Below the pieces are notes generated by a model. The model was given only the letters and a program-made list of their open reading frames with translations, was not told where the DNA came from and did no database searches. A program made the position numbers and the translations under genes. Shown here in pieces: positions 8,579 through 17,900 of a stretch of 64,000 bases of DNA (positions are counted from its first letter, which is position 1; every line of letters begins with the position of its first letter). Source of the DNA: Nitrosopumilus sp. Nsub. Its GTDB lineage: Archaea > Thermoproteota > Nitrososphaeria > Nitrososphaerales > Nitrosopumilaceae. The stretch spans positions 1 to 64,000 of the forward strand of contig NZ_LQMW01000017.1 in assembly GCF_001541925.1 (NCBI RefSeq), read 5' to 3'.

Positions 8579-8722
8579 ATGAGCTATTGTGTAGAGTGCT
8601 TTGAAACTGCAGATGTCTGTTTCTGTGAATTGGAAAAAGTGATTCTTAGCGAATACGTAGACGGAATGAGAGAGTGTTCTGAACTGAAATGTTATTGTAA
8701 GAAACACATTCCCAAAAGGTGA
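8579..8722 (+). CDS. 47-aa Cys-rich putative zinc-binding micro-protein
   Basis: An ATG at 8579 opens a 47-codon frame with the pattern C4-x2-C7, C14-x-C16 and C33-x4-C38-x-C40-x2-H43, typical of a small treble-clef or knuckle metal site. A CTTTAAG box near 8550 is about 25 nt upstream, consistent with a leaderless start. The frame ends AGG-TGA. The +1 frame continues as a second Cys-rich ORF (8727-8861), so the two may be one frame-shifted gene. Confidence 0.6.
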   Translation: MSYCVECFETADVCFCELEKVILSEYVDGMRECSELKCYCKKHIPKR

Positions 8723-8726
8723 TTTT

Positions 8727-8861
8727 TTGGAGATCATTTCAAAATTCACCAATTGTTTAATTTGCGATACATCATTTGAAGAATGTATTTGTAAATGTAA
8801 TTTTTGTAATGAAAGAGATTCTTGTGAATGTGTATTATTTGATTCCATGACAGGAGGATAA
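8727..8861 (+). CDS. Second Cys-rich frame following the 47-aa micro-protein
   Basis: The frame reads LEIISKFTNCLICD, then CICKCNFCNERDSCEC and ends MTGG before TAA. It carries eight Cys residues in tight C-x2-C and C-x-C pairs. There is no ATG; the only near start is TTG at 8727. The upstream gene reaches this frame by skipping one A in CCC-AAA-AGG-TGA. It is either a separate gene, the 3' half of a frame-shifted gene, or the product of +1 recoding. Confidence 0.45.
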   Translation: MEIISKFTNCLICDTSFEECICKCNFCNERDSCECVLFDSMTGG

Positions 8862-8917
8862 AGTTCAAAATAAGAATGTAAAAAGATCAGCCTTTTATTT
8901 TATTATTACATAGTATG

Positions 8918-9020
8918 TGATTAAGCCAACACAGTACCCATTGTCACAAATTCCCCATCGTGTTACTGGGGTAAGCCTACCTGCTACATTACGTAAAGGG
9001 TGTGATTAGTTGGCTTAGTT
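8918..9020 (+). ncRNA. Candidate structured RNA closed by a 9-bp stem
   Basis: TAAGCCAAC (8922-8930) pairs perfectly with GTTGGCTTA (9009-9017). Inside is a hairpin CCCCA/TGGGG (8953-8957 with 8967-8971). A TTTATTTTATTA box at 8894-8906 places transcription start at about 8922. The motif GTGATTA sits next to both arms of the outer stem. GC content is well above the surrounding gap. It is not a tRNA; the family is unknown. Confidence 0.5.
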
Positions 9021-9119
9021 TTCCGTTGTTAAAAATTTAAAAAAAGAATGAATGAATTTTCATTTTTATCTAGAAATAATTTTAATATAATTTATGAGTA
9101 GTAAGTAGTTGAAAACTTC

Positions 9120-9177
9120 AGATAGGTAATAAGAATTGAATAAGATATTCACATTAATCAATTCTAATTATCTATCT
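9120..9177. repeat. 20-bp imperfect inverted repeat (long hairpin)
   Basis: Positions 9120-9139 and 9158-9177 form a 20-bp stem with one mismatch and one G-U pair around an 18-nt loop. It lies 100 nt after the RNA candidate. There is no T-run, so it is not a simple terminator. It could be an RNA hairpin, a miniature element end, or a processing signal. Confidence 0.5.
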
Positions 9178-9299
9178 AATGACGGTTCAAAATCATATTT
9201 TGTTTAAAATCAATTTTAAATATTTGTGAATAATTTTTTAATTATTTGAATAAAAATTAAGAAAAGAGATAGGACTAGTTAAATGTCATTTTGACAAAT

Positions 9300-9425
9300 T
9301 ATGGTTGGTAATGTCTACCAATCCATTGTTTGTTAGGACACTCTGATGGTGAAGGACAATACAACAAGGGAAACGTGGGAATATAGAAATTGAAAGAAAA
9401 ACTGCGTTTTCCAATTCTTTATCAC
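9300..9425. other. Gap segment with further small hairpins
   Basis: GGTTGGTA/TACCAATCC forms a hairpin near 9303-9325 (8 pairs, one G-U), and a second purine/pyrimidine stem lies near 9391-9422. No ORF is credible here. Together with the hairpins upstream, most of 8862-9512 looks like RNA-coding or regulatory DNA rather than spacer. Strand and boundaries are unresolved. Confidence 0.3.
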
Positions 9426-9512
9426 CATTTTTTTAAAATTTTGTAAAAAATTAAACAGATGTTAAGAAAAAAACAAGAGAATTTGAAATATCATAATCAT
9501 GCACAATATGTA

Positions 9513-9608
9513 ATGATGTTCCAAATTCAAGAATCATGTAAAAAGCGAAAATGTGGTTGTAAAGACCATGAAAACCAAAAAACTAGGCGTGGAAATATGA
9601 GAAAATAA
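9513..9608 (+). CDS. 31-aa micro-ORF in frame with the next gene
   Basis: ATG-ATG at 9513 opens 31 codons containing C-x4-C-x-C-x2-H (SCKKRKCGCKDH) and a basic tail. A GAAATATCATAA box near 9486-9496 is about 25 nt upstream. The TAA at 9606-9608 is immediately followed, in the same frame, by the TTG-started 78-aa zinc protein. It is either an uncoupled leader peptide or the N-terminus of one gene interrupted by a stop. Confidence 0.4.
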   Translation: MMFQIQESCKKRKCGCKDHENQKTRRGNMRK

Positions 9609-9845
9609 TTGTTAGAAAAACAATTTGATCCAAATTTTGTGTATAATGGGATTGTTCATTTTTACATGGATAAAAAAGGATATTCAAAGAAAAAGGCCAA
9701 TGAAATAGCTCAAGCAATTGTCAAAAGAGAAATTCAAAGAAGAGTTTGTAAAAATGAATCATGTAAACATTTCTCTTATGACCACATTAGAAATGAGGAA
9801 GTTTGTCTAGTAGCAGATTGTAGATGCAGGGAATTCACTAAGTAA
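9609..9845 (+). CDS. Small protein with C-terminal Cys/His cluster
   Basis: 78 residues from a TTG start. The N-terminal half is helical (FYMDKKGYSKKKANEIAQAI), and the C-terminal half has C-x4-C-x-H and C-x5-C-x-C groups (RRVCKNESCKHFSYDH, then CLVADCRCREF), suggesting one zinc site. Function unknown. The TTG directly follows the TAA of the micro-ORF. The 3' end overlaps the convergent nuclease gene by 8 nt. Confidence 0.6.
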   Translation: MLEKQFDPNFVYNGIVHFYMDKKGYSKKKANEIAQAIVKREIQRRVCKNESCKHFSYDHIRNEEVCLVADCRCREFTK

Positions 9846-10800
9846 AATCATCTAAAGAATTTCTTACAAGTGGTTGAGCATTGATTCCCAACTTATTCAA
9901 ATGTGCTGCAAATTCATCAACAAAACCATGAATAGTGTAAACTTGTTCTGCACCAGATTCAATCACCATATCTACAAGTTCATTAAAATCACAATGATCA
10001 CTCATAGTAACTGAATAATCAGCACGTCGACCAAAAGAAAATTTTTTGGATTGTGCCCAACCACTGAAACCAATAGTTACTGCACCATATTTTGATTTCA
10101 TTTCTTGGAGAAATTTATTTTTTGATGACAAAACAGGCGTAATCATTACCCAAGGCTTTTTTTCTAACAGACCATTTTTTTGAGCTTCAGAATGACCAAG
10201 GCAATCCTTTAAAGAGATTCCAAATTTTTGATGTAAAGTATTCATTTCTTTAATTGAGTCATGAACATAGAGAGGGTCCCAATTACCAAACATTTGTGTT
10301 AGAGTTTGAGATTTTCCAAGCTGATAGCCCATCAAAATTACAGGGATTCCCTTGGCATAAAGATCACCAATTAATTGATTTACCTGATTTTGAATTTCAC
10401 CCATTTGAGGAAATGAAAATTCAGGCAATCCAAAAGTACATTCTGTAATCAGGGTCTTACATTTAGGAATCTTTGCAGCTTTTAGAAACCCCCTCTCACG
10501 AGTACAGATATCTCCAGTATAGAAAATATCATCAAACAACAATCCCTTAGAACCTAACACGTGTCCACTATCAATTAAAGAAAATCCATCAAGGGATTCA
10601 ACGTGATTTTTCATGGTAAACCCACGGAGTCCAGAAATCTCATTTGTCTCAATTGAAGACAAAATGGTACCGCCATTTTTTGATGGCAAATGATCAGAAT
10701 GAGCATGAGAAACAAAATTGATTCCATCCAAATCAGTTTTTTTGGGATCCAGGTAAACTGTTGCATTTTCAGTCTCACACAGAATCCCATTTTTTGTCAT
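9838..10800 (-). CDS. MBL-fold mRNA 3'-processing/exonuclease-like protein
   Basis: A metallo-beta-lactamase protein with the zinc motif SHAHSDHLP, the second-domain GHVLGS motif, IFYTGD, and the late MSDHCDF and TIHGF motifs. This matches the archaeal beta-CASP-related RNA exonuclease/ligase-associated group (about 320 aa). It probably acts on RNA or DNA ends in the cytoplasm. I chose the ATG at 10800 (320 aa): a longer frame to 10869 adds a hydrophobic, non-family segment and would run across the purN promoter. Confidence 0.8.
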   Translation of the reverse strand: MTKNGILCETENATVYLDPKKTDLDGINFVSHAHSDHLPSKNGGTILSSIETNEISGLRGFTMKNHVESLDGFSLIDSGHVLGSKGLLFDDIFYTGDICTRERGFLKAAKIPKCKTLITECTFGLPEFSFPQMGEIQNQVNQLIGDLYAKGIPVILMGYQLGKSQTLTQMFGNWDPLYVHDSIKEMNTLHQKFGISLKDCLGHSEAQKNGLLEKKPWVMITPVLSSKNKFLQEMKSKYGAVTIGFSGWAQSKKFSFGRRADYSVTMSDHCDFNELVDMVIESGAEQVYTIHGFVDEFAAHLNKLGINAQPLVRNSLDDFT

Positions 10801-10829
10801 CCTGACTTTGCTAGGCAATAAAAGAAAAA

Positions 10830-10876
10830 ATATTTGGATTTGATATAAATTGCAGGTTTGATCCATCATTGACTAG
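10830..10876. promoter_or_regulatory. Divergent promoter region between nuclease gene and purN
   Basis: A GATATAAATT box at about 10837-10846 lies 30-35 nt before the purN TTG start and also reads as a TATA element towards the minus-strand nuclease gene. The 76-nt space between the chosen starts must hold both promoters. Confidence 0.5.
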
Positions 10877-11494
10877 TTGCTAAATCTCGGAATTCTAATC
10901 TCAGGGCGTGGAAGCAATATGGAATCCATTTTAAAATCAATCAAAACAAAAAAAATTCCAATTAACCCAGCAGTTGTCATTTCAAACAAATCAGATGCAA
11001 AGGGTTTGTCAATTGCAAAAAAAATGGGAATAAGTGTGGAAGTAATTGAAAGTAAAAATTTCAAAGGAAGCAGAGCAGAATACGATAAAGAAATCATGAA
11101 AATGTTATCAAATTATAGAGTAACTCCAAGAAACGGACTAGTATGTCTAGCAGGATTTATGAGAATAATTAGTCCAGAATTTGTGAAAAAATATAAAAAT
11201 AAAATTATCAATATACACCCAGCACTATTACCAGCATTTCCAGGATTAAATTCACAAAAACAGGCATTAGATTATGGTGCAAAGTATACAGGATGTACAG
11301 TTCATTTCGTCGATGCAGGAATGGATACAGGTCCAGTGATAATTCAGTCAGTTGTAGAAATTAAAGAAAAAGATACGGAGAAATCATTATCGAAAAAAAT
11401 TCTAAAAGAAGAACACAGAATATATCCAGAAGCAGTAAATCTAATTGCTAGAAAAAAAATTAAAGTTTTAGGAAGAAAAACTCACATTTCTTAA
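10877..11494 (+). CDS. purN: Phosphoribosylglycinamide formyltransferase
   Basis: 205 residues. It transfers a formyl group from 10-formyl-THF to GAR in purine synthesis. Visible motifs are the N-terminal GRGSNMESIL phosphate loop, the catalytic NIHPALLPAFPG (Asn112, His114) and the DAGMDTGPVI loop with the catalytic Asp150. The length matches bacterial PurN. Start is TTG at 10877, placed right at the family N-terminus (LNLGILISGRGS). FolD and the cycloligase, which supply its cofactor, lie 0.7 kb downstream. Confidence 0.92.
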   Translation: MLNLGILISGRGSNMESILKSIKTKKIPINPAVVISNKSDAKGLSIAKKMGISVEVIESKNFKGSRAEYDKEIMKMLSNYRVTPRNGLVCLAGFMRIISPEFVKKYKNKIINIHPALLPAFPGLNSQKQALDYGAKYTGCTVHFVDAGMDTGPVIIQSVVEIKEKDTEKSLSKKILKEEHRIYPEAVNLIARKKIKVLGRKTHIS

Positions 11495-11811
11495 GAATCA
11501 GGACCGCCAAAAAAATACAAAACTTTGAGTTCTCTTGAATTAGAATGAAAATGATGAGGAATTCCTTTTCCGACAAAAAATAATTTATCTTTTAAAACAG
11601 GATAGTCTTTATTTTTGATTCTCAAGAATCCATTACCTGAAATTACATAATACACTTCATCACTTGAATGTGGTGCTTGAGTGTCTTCTTCTCCAGATTG
11701 TAAAACTAAAAGACCTACAGCAAGACTATCTCGATTAATAAAAGTATGAAAATAAGAAGTGCTTTTTTCAATCTTCTTTAGATAAGAAGATAAATCAAAA
11801 TCTAGTTTCAA
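11491..11811 (-). CDS. Cupin-domain protein
   Basis: A 106-residue single cupin barrel. Cupin motif 1 region AGLLVLQSGEEDTQAPHSSDEVYYVISG has His/Glu ligands in the order H-x4-E, followed by GNGFLRIK, and motif 2 is GIPHHFHSNS. It probably binds a divalent metal. Members act as dioxygenases, isomerases or sensors; the substrate is unknown. The 3' end overlaps purN by 4 nt. The ABM-type gene lies 2 nt upstream, so the two probably form an operon. Confidence 0.75.
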   Translation of the reverse strand: MKLDFDLSSYLKKIEKSTSYFHTFINRDSLAVGLLVLQSGEEDTQAPHSSDEVYYVISGNGFLRIKNKDYPVLKDKLFFVGKGIPHHFHSNSRELKVLYFFGGPDS

Positions 11812-11813
11812 TT

Positions 11814-12098
11814 TTATTCAGCAGCTACTGTGTAGGTTTTTCTTTGAGGTGGTTCACTCATAAAAGCATGTCCAGCAGGATGAATTTTTTCATGTTCAGG
11901 ACTATTATGCATTTTAATGAAAGTTTCTTTACTTTCATGTTCCACAATTATCCTATAACTTCCATCATTAGATTTTAGAAACTTTCTTGATACAAATCCA
12001 GGAAAACCTGACAATACCTTGTTTGATTCTGAAAACCAACTTTTGAAATCATCTTCTGCACCGTCTTTGAGTTGAACGTCTGCGATCATTACAAACAT
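11814..12098 (-). CDS. Antibiotic biosynthesis monooxygenase (ABM)-fold protein
   Basis: From ATG at 12098 the protein is 94 aa, the usual size of the dimeric ferredoxin-like ABM fold. It shows MIADVQLKDG, FKSWFSESNKVLSGFPGFVS, and a C-terminal YRIIVEHESKETFIKMHNSP. Relatives include heme-degrading and quinol monooxygenases. The longer frame to 12158 was rejected because an AAATTAAAT box near 12120-12128 places a leaderless start at 12098. It is paired with the cupin gene. Confidence 0.72.
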   Translation of the reverse strand: MFVMIADVQLKDGAEDDFKSWFSESNKVLSGFPGFVSRKFLKSNDGSYRIIVEHESKETFIKMHNSPEHEKIHPAGHAFMSEPPQRKTYTVAAE

Positions 12099-12183
12099 GT
12101 TAAAAATTAGAAAATAGCCATTTAATTTCTTTTCTAAGATTTTCACAAAATATTCCAAGAATTAAATATCAACAAATTGTAAA

Positions 12184-13056
12184 ATGGTCATGACTGGAAC
12201 CAAGATTGATGGAAAAATTATTGCTCAAACAGTTAAAGACAGAGTCAAAAAATCAACAGATGAATTAAAAAAAGATGGCATCAATCCTTGTTTAGCCACA
12301 GTTTTAGTCGGAAATAATGCAGCTTCTGCCACATATGTAAAAAATAAACATAAAGCATGTGACGAAGTAGGGATAATCACCAAAGATCACAAATTAGAGG
12401 AGAATACCACTCAACAGCAACTTAACAGCATTATTGATGAATTAAATCAAAATTCTTCAGTTCATGGAATTTTGGTTCAATTACCACTTCCGCAACATTT
12501 GAACGAATTTGAAACAACCTCACGAATTTCACCATTAAAAGATGTAGACGGCCTTACACCACATAATGCAGGATTATTAGCAATGAAAAAAGCAGTACTT
12601 GTTGCATGTACTCCATCAGGAGTTATGGAAATGTTTGATTATCACAATATTGAATTAGAAGGAAAAAACATAGTTTTGATTAACAGAAGCAACCTAGTTG
12701 GAAAACCACTATATCATTTGTTGTTAGAAAAAAATGCAACCGTAATCACATGTCATTCTAGAACAAAAGATATTGAAAAATTTTGTCAAGAAGCTGACAT
12801 AATTATCACGGCAGTAGGAGATAGAACAAAATTCATTCTTACTCCAGAAATGATAAAAGAAGAATCAATTGTTATAGATGTGGCAATTTCAAGATTTGAA
12901 AATAAATTAGTCGGAGATTGTGATTATGAAAGAATTATTGAAAAGGCATCATTTGCCACTCCAGTTCCAGGAGGAGTAGGTCCAATGACAGTTGCAATGT
13001 TATTAAAAAACACAATTACTGCGGCATCACTTGGAACTCAAATTGGAAGACAATAA
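12184..13056 (+). CDS. folD: Methylene-THF dehydrogenase / methenyl-THF cyclohydrolase
   Basis: 290 residues. This bifunctional enzyme interconverts 5,10-methylene-THF, methenyl-THF and 10-formyl-THF with NADP. Signatures are YVKNKHKACDEVGI (catalytic Lys), GILVQLPLPQHL, INRSNLVGKPL (nucleotide loop) and TPVPGGVGPMT. An AATTAAATATC box sits about 20 nt before the ATG. The gene overlaps the next gene by 26 nt, so the two are co-translated. In this organism it may supply folate-type one-carbon units for PurN. Confidence 0.93.
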   Translation: MVMTGTKIDGKIIAQTVKDRVKKSTDELKKDGINPCLATVLVGNNAASATYVKNKHKACDEVGIITKDHKLEENTTQQQLNSIIDELNQNSSVHGILVQLPLPQHLNEFETTSRISPLKDVDGLTPHNAGLLAMKKAVLVACTPSGVMEMFDYHNIELEGKNIVLINRSNLVGKPLYHLLLEKNATVITCHSRTKDIEKFCQEADIIITAVGDRTKFILTPEMIKEESIVIDVAISRFENKLVGDCDYERIIEKASFATPVPGGVGPMTVAMLLKNTITAASLGTQIGRQ

Positions 13057-13603
13057 TAAAAAATCTCTAAGAGAACTTCTTTTAGAAAGAAGAGACAACA
13101 CATCTTTTGATTTATTAAAAATTGCAAGTAAAAAAATGCAGAAAAGAATTAACAAAGTATATGCATTCAAAGATGCTGAAAAAATAGGGCTCTATTATCC
13201 AATTGGAAGTGAGATTCTTACTCAAGACATAATTCAAGAATTGATCAGCAAAGGAAAAGAAGTGTTTTTGCCAAAAGTAATAGGAGAAAACATGGAGTTT
13301 AGAAAAATCGAAGATTTTGGGAGCCTAGAAATGGGCAAATTTGACATCATGGAACCTAAAGATGATTGTCCAGTGAATAATGAGTTAGATGTCATAGTAG
13401 TTCCAACAGTAGGAATTTCACCATCAGGGGTAAGATTAGGATACGGTCATGGATTTTATGATAAATTTTTAGAAAATAAAAACACCATAACAATTTCTCT
13501 AGTTTTAGAAAAACAGATCATCAAAAATATTCCAAAATCAGAACACGACATAAACATGGATTGGATAATTACTGAAGATAGAATGTTTCAAACTCAAAAA
13601 TAA
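13031..13603 (+). CDS. 5-formyltetrahydrofolate cyclo-ligase
   Basis: A 190-residue protein with the ATP/substrate motifs of the family: RRDNTSFDLLKIASKKMQKR near the N-terminus, VFLPKVIG, and the conserved VVPTVGISPSGVRLGYGHGF followed by YDKFL. It returns 5-formyl-THF to the methenyl-THF pool. Start is TTG at 13031 inside folD; a second TTG 4 codons later is possible. It overlaps convergent purD by 10 nt at the 3' end. Confidence 0.88.
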   Translation: MELKLEDNNKKSLRELLLERRDNTSFDLLKIASKKMQKRINKVYAFKDAEKIGLYYPIGSEILTQDIIQELISKGKEVFLPKVIGENMEFRKIEDFGSLEMGKFDIMEPKDDCPVNNELDVIVVPTVGISPSGVRLGYGHGFYDKFLENKNTITISLVLEKQIIKNIPKSEHDINMDWIITEDRMFQTQK

Positions 13604-14856
13604 GATAAACCTTTTTTTCCAATATCAGTTCGACAAAATTTGTTAGACCAAGTAATTTTTTCAATTTCAGAATATGCATTACTAATTGCAGAATCCAAAG
13701 AATCACCTAATGAAGTGACTCCAAGAACACGTCCACCATTAGAAAAAATTTTTCCATCAGATTTTTTTGTTCCAGCATGAAAAACATTAGTACCATTAGA
13801 AATAGAATCGAATCCAGTTATTTCATCATTTTTTGGATAAGAGCCAGGATATCCATCAGAGGCTAAAACTACACATACAGCATATTGATCTTTCCAAGAA
13901 AGTAACGGCATTGAAGATAATTTTCCATCAACACTTGCAATAAAATAATCATACAAATCAAAATCCATTCTCATCGTAATTGGTTGACATTCAGGGTCAC
14001 CCATCCTAACATTATATTCTAAAACATATGGTGTGTTATCTTTTATCATTATTCCCGCATACAAAAATCCCTTAAAAGAAATTCCTTCATTTTTCATTGC
14101 TTGGATTGTTTTTTCAATAACGTCTTTTTGAATGGTTTTTGCCAAAGCATCAGTTACTATAGGAGTTGGAGAATAAGCACCCATTCCGCCAGTGTTGGGA
14201 CCTTTATCATCATCAAATACTCGTTTATGATCTTGACTAGATGCCATTGGAAGTGCCACATTTCCATCAGATAGAGCAATGTATGAGGCTTCAATTCCAT
14301 CAATTCTTTCCTCAACAATTATTTTATTTCCAGCATCACCAAATGTCTTTTTTACCAAAATTGTTTCAATAGCAGAAATAGCATCATCAACATTATTACA
14401 AACAATAACACCTTTTCCAGCAGCTAGCCCATCAGCTTTTACTACAACATTGAAATCAACGGATTTCACATATTCGATGGCCTTTTGAGCATTATCAAAT
14501 ATTTCAAATTGGGCAGTAGGAATATTATTTCTCTTCATAAAATTTTTTGCCCAAATTTTACTGGATTCAAGTTGGGCAGCTGCTTGAGAAGGACCAAAAA
14601 CTTTGAGATTCAATTGATTGAATTTATCTACAATTCCAGAAGCAAGAGGATCTTCAGGACCAACTACAGTAAAACAATTATTTTTTTGTGCAAATTCAGC
14701 TAAACCATCTAAATCATCAACATCTATTGGAACATTATTCTTAGTACCGCCATTTCCAGGAGCAGTGTAAACTGTTTCAACTTGATTACTTTGAGATAAT
14801 TTCCAAGATAATGCATGTTCTCGACCACCAGAACCAACTACAAGTACATTTACCAA
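13594..14856 (-). CDS. purD: Phosphoribosylamine-glycine ligase
   Basis: An ATP-grasp enzyme making GAR from phosphoribosylamine and glycine, the step before PurN. It shows LVVGSGGREHALSWKL at the N-terminus, GPEDPLASGIVD, VKADGLAAGKGVIVC, DHKRVFDDDKGPNTGGMGAY and YVLEYNVRMGDPECQ. I chose TTG at 14856 (420 aa) over TTG at 14877: the former gives the standard M-VNVLVVGSGG start and lies 25 nt after an ATTATATTA box. Confidence 0.92.
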   Translation of the reverse strand: MVNVLVVGSGGREHALSWKLSQSNQVETVYTAPGNGGTKNNVPIDVDDLDGLAEFAQKNNCFTVVGPEDPLASGIVDKFNQLNLKVFGPSQAAAQLESSKIWAKNFMKRNNIPTAQFEIFDNAQKAIEYVKSVDFNVVVKADGLAAGKGVIVCNNVDDAISAIETILVKKTFGDAGNKIIVEERIDGIEASYIALSDGNVALPMASSQDHKRVFDDDKGPNTGGMGAYSPTPIVTDALAKTIQKDVIEKTIQAMKNEGISFKGFLYAGIMIKDNTPYVLEYNVRMGDPECQPITMRMDFDLYDYFIASVDGKLSSMPLLSWKDQYAVCVVLASDGYPGSYPKNDEITGFDSISNGTNVFHAGTKKSDGKIFSNGGRVLGVTSLGDSLDSAISNAYSEIEKITWSNKFCRTDIGKKGLSYF

Positions 14857-14942
14857 TAAAAAATATCGATTACCCAATAATATAATCCAATTCTCAGGAA
14901 ATCTGTTTATCTTTATAATGCCACAAACATATCAAAATCCAG
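14857..14942. promoter_or_regulatory. Divergent purD / ileS promoters
   Basis: The minus-strand TATA box (about 14876-14886) serves purD. The plus-strand TTTATAAT (14912-14919) lies 27 nt before the ileS ATG. Both predict leaderless transcripts. Confidence 0.6.
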
Positions 14943-17900
14943 ATGGAATTAGATTCAAAATTTGATGCAAAGGCAATAGAATCAAAAATTAAAGAATATA
15001 CAAAATCCATAGATGTTGAAAAACTAATTTTTGCTTCTGAGAAACCTGAAAAAATCAGATTCATTGAAGGACCACCTACAATGAACGGGATTCCGCATGC
15101 TGGCCATCTCAGAGGCAGAGTAATCAAAGATTTATGGTATAGATTTAACACATTACAAGGTAAAAAAATCGAATTCAATGGTGGCTGGGATACTCAAGGA
15201 CTTCCTGTGGAATTACAAGTTGAAAAAGAATTAGGAGTTACAGGCGGTAAAACTGAGGCAATCAAAAAATTTGGAGTTGAAAAAATTGTTTCTGAATGTA
15301 AAAAAGTTGTAGAAAAATTCAACAAAACATGGGTTGAAGTTGATGATTCACTTGGAATGTCGTTTAATCATGAAAAAGCATATTGGACATTTAAAGACGA
15401 ATTCATTGAAAGAGAATGGCAAGTTCTCAAAAATGCACATGAAAATAATATTTTGGAAGAAGACTTTACAGTAATTGCATATTGTCCAAGTTGTCAGACA
15501 TCATTAAGTCATGCAGAAGTAAATCAAGGATATGAAGAAGTGAAGGATCCATCACTTTACTATAAAGTGAAATTAGTGAATGAAGATGTATTTTTGATAG
15601 TGTGGACTACAATGCCATTTACATTAGTTACAGATGCAATGGTGGGATTGAATCCTGATGAAGATTATGTTTATGTCAAAGTTGAAAATGAAACATGGGT
15701 AGTTGGAAAAACAAGATTAGAAGAATTCATGTTAGAAGTTAAAATTGAAAAGTATGAAATTCAAAAAACAATCAAAGGATCTGAGTTTGAAGGAAAAAAA
15801 TACATTCATCCATTATTAGATTTAATCCCAGAATTAAATGAATGTTCAAAATTAGACAATTACCATATTGCAGTATCAGAGTCATTTGTAGATGCTAGTA
15901 CGGGTAGTGGATTAGTGCACTTATCACCAGCAAACGGTGAAGAAGACATTAAAATTGCTAACAAACGAAAAGTGAAAATTTTTAGTCCAATTAATGATGA
16001 GGTAAAATTCACATCTCAAGCAGGAAAATATGAAGGAATGTTCGTCAGAGATGCAGATAGACCAATAGTTGAAGACCTAAAAGAATGCAATGCATTAGTG
16101 AGAATTGGAAAAATTAAACACAAATATCCACTTTGCTGGAGATCGCATCATCCAATTGTTTGGCTAGCAAGAAAAGGATGGTTTTACAAATTAGATAGGC
16201 TAGATAACAAAGCAATTGATGCAGCAAAAAGTGTAGAATACTTTTTTGAACAACCAAAAAACAGATTTTTAGGAATCATTAAGGAAAAACACCCATGGTG
16301 TATTTCACGAGAAAGAATATGGGGATGCCCATTACCTGTTTGGAGTTGTGAAGATTGTGGTGAAAAAAATTGGTTTTTTTCTAGAAAAGAAATTGTAGAA
16401 TCAGCAGACAAATTACCAGACGGACCAAATTTTGAGTTACATAGACCTTGGATTGATAACATAACAATCAAATGTAAAAAATGTAATAGTGTAAAAACAA
16501 AAAGAGAAGAATATGTTTTAGATACATGGCATAACAGTGGTTCTGCACCATTTTCATCACTAACAAATGAAGAATATCAAAATGAAATTCCAGCACCATT
16601 TTTTACAGAAGGAATTGATCAAACAAGAGGATGGGCATACACATTACTAATTGAAAACGTAATTCTAAACAACAGTGCATCTCCACCATACAAATCATTT
16701 TTGTTCCAAGGGCATGTTCTTGATGAAAAAGGTGGAAAAATGAGTAAGAGTAAAGGCAATGTGTTAGAAGGAGCAGAACTCTTAGAAAAATATCCAGTAG
16801 ATTTGATAAGATTTTACTTTATGTGGAAAGCAAGTCCAATTGAACCACTTAGTTTCAGTACAGATGAATTAATGTCCAGACCATATCAGGTTATCAATAC
16901 ATTATTCAACCTACATCTTTACTTTAAACAAAATAGTCAATATGATAATTTTGATAATTCAAATTCAATTGAATGGGCAAAAAATAATGGCACTTTAACA
17001 TCTCCAGATATTTGGTTATTATCTAAACTTCAAAAATTAATTCAAAAAATTACAGAAAAAAATGAAACGTGTAAATTTCACGAAGGAGCAAAAGCAATAG
17101 ATGACTTTATCATCAACAACCTTAGTCAAATTTACATTCCAATTACCAGAGGAGAATTATGGGATGAATCTGAAGAGAAAAAAGACAGACGTCTAGCAAT
17201 TTATGCAGTATTACATGAAGTTCTCAAAATATTAGATATTTTGATACATCCATTTTGTCCATTTACAAGTGAATATCTCTACCAAACAGTGTTTGAAGGT
17301 AAACAAAGCATCCTATTGGATAAATGGCCAGAGTATCAAGAGTCATTAGTTAATGAAGAAATTGAAGAATCATTTGACATAATGAAAGACATAGTATCAA
17401 TTTCATCAGCAGCCAGAATGAAAGGGAAGTTAAAAAGAAGATGGCCATTAAGTGAAGCACAAATTTGTGTTATGAAAAATCAAAAATCAAAATTAGAGAC
17501 ATTGTCAGATTTATTAAAATCGCAATTAAATGTAGAAAAATTCAACATAATAGAAATTGAAAAAGCAGAAGGCCTAGAACAATTTTTAAAATTAAAAGAA
17601 CTAGGATTACCAATAAAACCCACAATAGAATTAGAAAGAAAAAGGATTGGTCCTAAAGCTAAACAACACATGGGAAAATTAGTAAACAAATTTTCTGAAA
17701 CAAATGCAGATGAAATTATTTCATCATTACAAAAAGAGAACAAATATGATTTTAAAATAGAAGAAGAAATAATTTCTTTAGATAAAGAAGATTTTGTTGT
17801 AGATTTTGATGCAAATGAAAATTTTGCAGTTGCAAATAGAGATGAATTTACAGTATTCATTTCAACATCCAGAAATAAAGAAATGATGGCAAAAGGATTG

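Noticed and set aside
8507-8848. 113-aa minus-strand frame
   Set aside because: It is antisense to the two Cys-rich frames and has no family-like features; the plus-strand Cys patterns and TATA spacing are better evidence.
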